Source: Candidatus Omnitrophota bacterium (GTDB lineage Bacteria > Omnitrophota > Gorgyraeia > Gorgyraeales > Gorgyraeaceae). Taken from it: a DNA stretch of 8,748 nucleotides. The stretch is from the NCBI GenBank assembly GCA_003485765.1, contig DNHS01000011.1:153001-161748 (forward strand), written 5' to 3'. Positions 5,628 to 8,748 of the stretch are shown piece after piece. The notes beneath the pieces are model-generated. The model searched no databases. It had not been told where the DNA came from and saw nothing but the letters and a program-made list of their open reading frames with translations. The position numbers and the translations under genes were made by a program. Numbering within the stretch: position 1 is the stretch's first letter; each line of letters begins with the position of its first letter.

Positions 5628-7364
5628 ATGAGATGGAGTAAATATTTTATACCAACGCTGAAAGAAGTTCCGAGCGAGGCTGAAGCAGTCAGTCATCGGC
5701 TTATGATACGAGCGGGCCTTATTAGAAAACTAGCATCAGGAGCTTATACATACCTTCCTTTAGGCCTCAGGATTTTAAAAAAGGTTCAGAATATCATACG
5801 CGAAGAAATGGATAAAGCTGAGGCTATTGAACTTTTTATGCCTTCCATGCAGCCAGTTGAATTATGGCATGAGTCAGGCAGGTTTAAAGATCTTGGCGAA
5901 GATCTTATTACTTATAAAGACAGGCATGATAGGACAATAGTTTTCGGGCCTACCCATGAAGAAGTCATAACAGACCTTGTTAGAAATCACGTGAATTCAT
6001 ATAAACAAATGCCAATTACCTTTTATCAAATCCAGACTAAATTCAGGGATGAAATGCGGCCGAGATTTGGCGTGATACGCAGCCGTGAGTTTATAATGAA
6101 AGACGCTTATAGTTTTGACAGGGACTGGGAAGGCCTTGATAAAAGCTATCAAAAAATGTATGAGGCATATGAGGTAATTTTTAAAAGATGCGGGCTTAAA
6201 GCAATTGCAGTAGAAGCTGATTCAGGAGTTATGGGAGGGGATGTTTCGCATGAGTTTATGGTGTTATCTGAAAGCGGGGAAGATCTTCTGGCGCATTGTC
6301 CATGTTGTGGGTATGCGGCGAGTTTGGCTGTAGCGGAGTGCAAACAAGATTGGGGACGTGCTACTGGGGGACACTCTACAAAAATAGTAGAGTGTCCCCC
6401 AGTAGCACGTCCCCTAGAAGAAGTAGATACACCGGGAGTGTCGACCATAGAAAAAGTCGGGCATTTGTTAAAAGTTAAGCCTCTAGACATGGTAAAGACG
6501 CTTATTTATGTGGCAGACGAAAAACCAGTTGCGGTTCTAATACGGGGCGATCATGATGCAAACGAGACAAAGATAAAGAAATTCTTAAAATGCGCCAAAC
6601 TTGAGATGGCTAGCGAAGATATTATTAAAAAGGCGACCGGCGGCCCAATGGGGTTTTCGGGGCCAGCTGGTTTAAAAGAAATAAGAGTTATAGCTGATAA
6701 TTCTATAGAAGGCATGGTTAATTTTGTTACAGGAGCGAATAAGAAAGATAAACATTATATTAATACAAATATAGACAGGGATTTTAAGGTTAACGAATGG
6801 GCTGATTTAAGAATGATTACGGAAAAGGATTTGTGCCCTAAGTGTAACAAAAATATAAAGATAGAACATGCAATAGAGATGGGACATGTGTTTAAATTAG
6901 GCTTTAAATATTCAAAGGCAATGAAAGCAGAGTTCCTGGACGAAGATGGTAAGCTTAAGCCGGTAGTAATGGGTTGTTATGGTATAGGTGTTAATAGGAT
7001 TATGGCTACTGTAGTAGAACTTCATAATGACAAAAAAGGCATAATCTGGCCTGTATCAATAGCGCCTTTCCAGGTTTTGATTATCCCTATAAATTACAAG
7101 CAGGAAGACATTAAAAAAACCGCAGAAAATATATATAACGAATTAAATCAAATAGGCATAGAAACATTACTGGACGATAGAGATGAAAGCGCAGGCATTA
7201 AATTTAACGACGCTGAACTAATAGGCATACCTTTTTCAATAGTGATAGGCGATAAGGGCCTTAAAAAAGGCATAGTCGAAATAAAGATAAGAGATACAGG
7301 CGAGATTATAGAAGTCAAAAAAGAGCAGCTAAAAGACAATATCTTATCATTACTAGCCACGTAA
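5628..7364 (+). CDS. proS: Prolyl-tRNA synthetase, bacterial type with editing domain
   Basis: This class II aminoacyl-tRNA synthetase charges tRNA-Pro with proline in the cytoplasm. The 578-residue protein is the normal bacterial length. Class II motif 1 lies in GLRILKKVQNIIREEM. Motif 2 is FRDEMRPRFGVIRSREFIMKD (from residue 139) and motif 3 is GCYGIGVNR (449-457). The C-terminal anticodon-binding domain begins near PFQVLIIPI. Between motifs 2 and 3 is the editing (INS/YbaK-like) domain, recognisable by HTPG-like DTPG, VKTLIY, VLIRGDHDANE, TGGPMGFSGPAGL and NFVTGAN. Two Cys pairs, CPCC and CPKC, flank that domain. A 63-base perfect palindrome at 6352-6414 adds about 21 residues just before the editing domain without breaking the frame. 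The ribosome site is modest (GGGG, nine bases before ATG 5628). It is the last gene of the block. Confidence 0.97.
   Translation: MRWSKYFIPTLKEVPSEAEAVSHRLMIRAGLIRKLASGAYTYLPLGLRILKKVQNIIREEMDKAEAIELFMPSMQPVELWHESGRFKDLGEDLITYKDRHDRTIVFGPTHEEVITDLVRNHVNSYKQMPITFYQIQTKFRDEMRPRFGVIRSREFIMKDAYSFDRDWEGLDKSYQKMYEAYEVIFKRCGLKAIAVEADSGVMGGDVSHEFMVLSESGEDLLAHCPCCGYAASLAVAECKQDWGRATGGHSTKIVECPPVARPLEEVDTPGVSTIEKVGHLLKVKPLDMVKTLIYVADEKPVAVLIRGDHDANETKIKKFLKCAKLEMASEDIIKKATGGPMGFSGPAGLKEIRVIADNSIEGMVNFVTGANKKDKHYINTNIDRDFKVNEWADLRMITEKDLCPKCNKNIKIEHAIEMGHVFKLGFKYSKAMKAEFLDEDGKLKPVVMGCYGIGVNRIMATVVELHNDKKGIIWPVSIAPFQVLIIPINYKQEDIKKTAENIYNELNQIGIETLLDDRDESAGIKFNDAELIGIPFSIVIGDKGLKKGIVEIKIRDTGEIIEVKKEQLKDNILSLLAT
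6352..6414. repeat. 63-base perfect palindrome inserted in frame in proS
   Basis: Arms of 28 bases (6352-6379 and 6387-6414) are exact inverted copies around the seven-base loop AAAAATA. Within each arm the unit GGGGAC-nnn-CTAC occurs twice (6352-6364 and 6367-6379), so the element looks like two nested copies. The 63 bases equal 21 codons and encode roughly residues 242-262 of ProS (GRATGGHST, then VECPPVARP), absent from the usual family pattern AEC-K-x-LExVxTPG. Because of symmetry the opposite strand encodes almost the same peptide in the matching frame. The GGGGACACT core (6367-6375) recurs in the palindrome at 8301-8336. Whether the peptide is tolerated, or the RNA hairpin processed, is unknown. 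Confidence 0.93.
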
Positions 7365-7391
7365 TAATAACCAATAAAACGAAATTTTTGT

Positions 7392-7420
7392 TTGACAAGA
7401 AAACGTTTTCATGGTATACT
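7392..7420 (+). promoter_or_regulatory. Sigma-70-type promoter for the secreted-protein gene
   Basis: TTGACA (7392-7397) matches the -35 consensus exactly. A 17-base spacer is followed by TATACT (7415-7420), one mismatch from the -10 consensus, preceded by TGG that fits an extended -10. The predicted transcript would begin near 7427, giving an AT-rich leader of about 50 bases. It lies in the 112-base gap after proS, where I see no strong terminator hairpin. Confidence 0.85.
7399..7410. promoter_or_regulatory. Palindromic operator-like site inside the promoter spacer
   Basis: GAAAACGTTTTC is a perfect 12-base palindrome located between the -35 and -10 boxes. Its AAACGTTT centre resembles operators of LacI-family regulators (PurR, MalI and cre-type sites share a central CG with flanking A and T). 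A protein bound here would block RNA polymerase, so repression is the natural reading. No regulator gene lies in the window and only one such site was noticed. Confidence 0.5.
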
Positions 7421-7464
7421 TTTATGTATAAATTTATAAAGTATTTTAAATATATTATTAAAAC

Positions 7465-7471
7465 AAGGAGG
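7465..7471 (+). promoter_or_regulatory. Strong Shine-Dalgarno sequence before the secreted-protein gene
   Basis: AAGGAGG lies five bases before the ATG at 7477, the strongest ribosome site in the window. It fixes the start of a reading frame that runs to the window end and begins with a signal peptide. With the strong promoter, it predicts high expression when not repressed. Confidence 0.85.
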
Positions 7472-7476
7472 AGTTA

Positions 7477-8748
7477 ATGTTTTCTAAAAGACTTAACAAA
7501 ATCATCTCTGTCTTAATCATTACTACCTTTTTCTTTACTAATATTAATACAAGCTATGCATCCCCTGGTTCCAAATCCCTCTTCAAGAATAAAAAAGTAG
7601 ATTATGATAAAATAAGCAACCAATCCAAAGATATTCTCCAGAAAAAGCAGTCTATTATAAAGGGCGAAGATGCTAAAGAGCTTGAATCTCAAGAAAGAGC
7701 ATCTAAAAAAATACTCCAGTCTAACTTAAGCGATATATCCCAGATACATATACCCCAGGAATTAGGCAGAGTTGTAGAGGTGCATCAAGGGACAGCAGGC
7801 AATGTCGAAGATACAGCTCCTCTAATAGTAGGCATCCAGGACCTGCACACAAACCCAGAAGCTGAACTTAATCTGGCTAAAATCTTAGAGATTCTATTAA
7901 AAGATTATAATATGGGACTGGTATGCTCAGAAGGAGCAGTTGGAAAAGTAGATACCTCTAGCGTATCAAGTTTCCCGGATTCTAGCATAAGAGAAAAGGT
8001 TTCCCGCATATTTATTAATTCAGGCGAGTTAACAGGAGAAGAATACCTGTCTATAACAAAATACCCAGAACTTCCTATCTGGGGCATAGAGACTAAAGAT
8101 ATCTATTTCGATAATATTATCGGTTTTAATAAAATCATGAAATTTAACCCTCAAAGCCAAACTTTTATCTCTCAAGTTAAAAAAGCCATTACCCAATTAA
8201 AGCCAAAAATATATTCAAAAGACCTCCTGGATTTAGACCAGAAAGAAGCCGAATTCAGCTCGCAGAAATTAGATACAGCCAAGTATATTGAGTATCTAAT
8301 GAACCGTAGGGGACACTTAAGTGTCCCCTACGGTTCCAATTCCAGTTTCAATGACAGATATAGGAATATCGCCCTATTAAATGAAACAATCCAAATGGAA
8401 AAAACCATAGACCAGTTAAAGATAATGAAGGATTTCCAGAACCTTCATTTAAACCTGCAGTCAACTCTACATAGCAAATCTTTGAATAATGATTTAGATG
8501 GTTTAATAGCAAGGGCTAATCTATTTAAAGACCAGAAAATCTCCCCATTCTCATTTTATAGTTACTTAAAAGATTTAGCCTTAAAACACTTAAAAGAAGA
8601 TTTTGCTATTAAATACCCTGAATTAAATAGCTTCGTAGACTATCTCACAAAAGTAAACTCTCTTGATTCCACAAAGCTATTCACAGAACTGGAAGACCTG
8701 AACTTTGAAATAAAAGAATCTCTTTCCAAGACCGACGAACAAAAAACC
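7477..8748 (+). CDS. Secreted protein of unknown family with an IQDLH motif, 3' end cut off by the window
   Basis: An unbroken frame of 424 codons runs to the window edge, so the C-terminus is missing. Residues 1-28 form a Sec signal peptide: KRLNK, a hydrophobic core ISVLIITTFFF, and a likely cut after SYA. A Lys/Gln/Glu-rich helical stretch follows (about 35-95). A compact region then carries VGIQDLHTNPEAE (119-130, with His124), CSEGAVG (150-156, Glu152) and WGIETKD (202-208, Glu205). The His plus two Glu spacing is loosely like the ChaN/TraB/EreA-type fold (GExH, then E), but this is a guess. The remainder is mainly charged helices. A 36-base palindrome at 8301-8336 is read through in frame. 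Codon choice differs from upstream genes: more TCC, ATC, CTC and ACC, and less G in the coding strand. Its own promoter separates it from the proS block. Confidence 0.85.
   Translation, partial: MFSKRLNKIISVLIITTFFFTNINTSYASPGSKSLFKNKKVDYDKISNQSKDILQKKQSIIKGEDAKELESQERASKKILQSNLSDISQIHIPQELGRVVEVHQGTAGNVEDTAPLIVGIQDLHTNPEAELNLAKILEILLKDYNMGLVCSEGAVGKVDTSSVSSFPDSSIREKVSRIFINSGELTGEEYLSITKYPELPIWGIETKDIYFDNIIGFNKIMKFNPQSQTFISQVKKAITQLKPKIYSKDLLDLDQKEAEFSSQKLDTAKYIEYLMNRRGHLSVPYGSNSSFNDRYRNIALLNETIQMEKTIDQLKIMKDFQNLHLNLQSTLHSKSLNNDLDGLIARANLFKDQKISPFSFYSYLKDLALKHLKEDFAIKYPELNSFVDYLTKVNSLDSTKLFTELEDLNFEIKESLSKTDEQKT
8301..8336. repeat. 36-base perfect palindrome in frame in the secreted-protein gene
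   Basis: The 18-base halves (8301-8318 and 8319-8336) are exact reverse complements with no loop, centred on TTAA. The core GGGGACACT (8309-8317) and AGTGTCCCC (8320-8328) is shared with the proS palindrome, and GTAG at 8306-8309 sits at the hairpin foot as in REP sequences. The length is 12 codons and it encodes NRRGHLSVPYGS. Of the three forward frames, the other two contain stop codons (TAG, TAA), so only the used frame could be kept in a working gene. Confidence 0.92.

Noticed and set aside
6149..6490. Long minus-strand reading frame across proS
   Set aside because: It lies wholly inside proS, has no ribosome site, and much of its apparent family-like peptide is the palindrome read from the other strand.
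7365..7391. Terminator after proS
   Set aside because: There is an AT-rich stretch with a few Ts, but no convincing stem, so no terminator is called.

Overview
This window is a low-GC, essentially fully coding stretch of bacterial chromosome. All genes are on the + strand, and gaps between genes are at most about 110 bases. It looks like a Gram-negative-type bacterium with an outer-membrane-style envelope: it has a MotB/OmpA-type peptidoglycan-binding domain, an RseP-type site-2 protease and the MEP isoprenoid pathway. The housekeeping order, frequent ATA/AGG/AGA codons and the secreted, family-poor protein at the right edge suggest an uncultured lineage such as Omnitrophota (former OP3). That placement is inference, not something the sequence proves.

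Layout. Positions 1-306 hold the C-terminal end of a MotB/OmpA-like protein. It is followed at 322-696 by a small single-pass membrane protein with a long coiled coil. A GC-rich hairpin with a short T-rich tail (750-786) separates this pair from a tight block of isoprenoid, lipid and housekeeping genes: uppS (787-1485), cdsA (1490-2293), dxr (2313-3455), rseP (3443-4528), ispG (4516-5589) and proS (5628-7364). dxr/rseP and rseP/ispG each overlap by 13 bases, so translational coupling is likely. Dxr and IspG make and process isoprenoid precursors. UppS turns them into the undecaprenyl carrier lipid, CdsA makes CDP-diacylglycerol for phospholipids, RseP cleaves membrane proteins, and ProS charges tRNA-Pro.

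From 7365 a new transcription unit begins. It has a near-consensus sigma-70 promoter (TTGACA, 17-base spacer, TGG-TATACT) with a 12-base palindrome of LacI-operator type inside the spacer. It drives a secreted protein (7477 to the window end, incomplete) that I cannot assign firmly to a known family.

The most unusual feature is a set of near-perfect palindromes embedded in protein-coding sequence. There is a 54-base one in ispG, a 63-base one with perfect 28-base arms in proS, and a 36-base perfect one in the last gene. A fourth overlaps the ispG stop codon. All three internal ones have lengths divisible by three and lie in an open frame. The ispG and proS copies appear to add peptide at places where the family normally has a shorter linker. 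The proS and last-gene copies share the core GGGGACACT/AGTGTCCCC. They resemble in-frame palindromic elements (the Rickettsia RPE concept) or REP-type mobile hairpins that have become part of essential enzymes.
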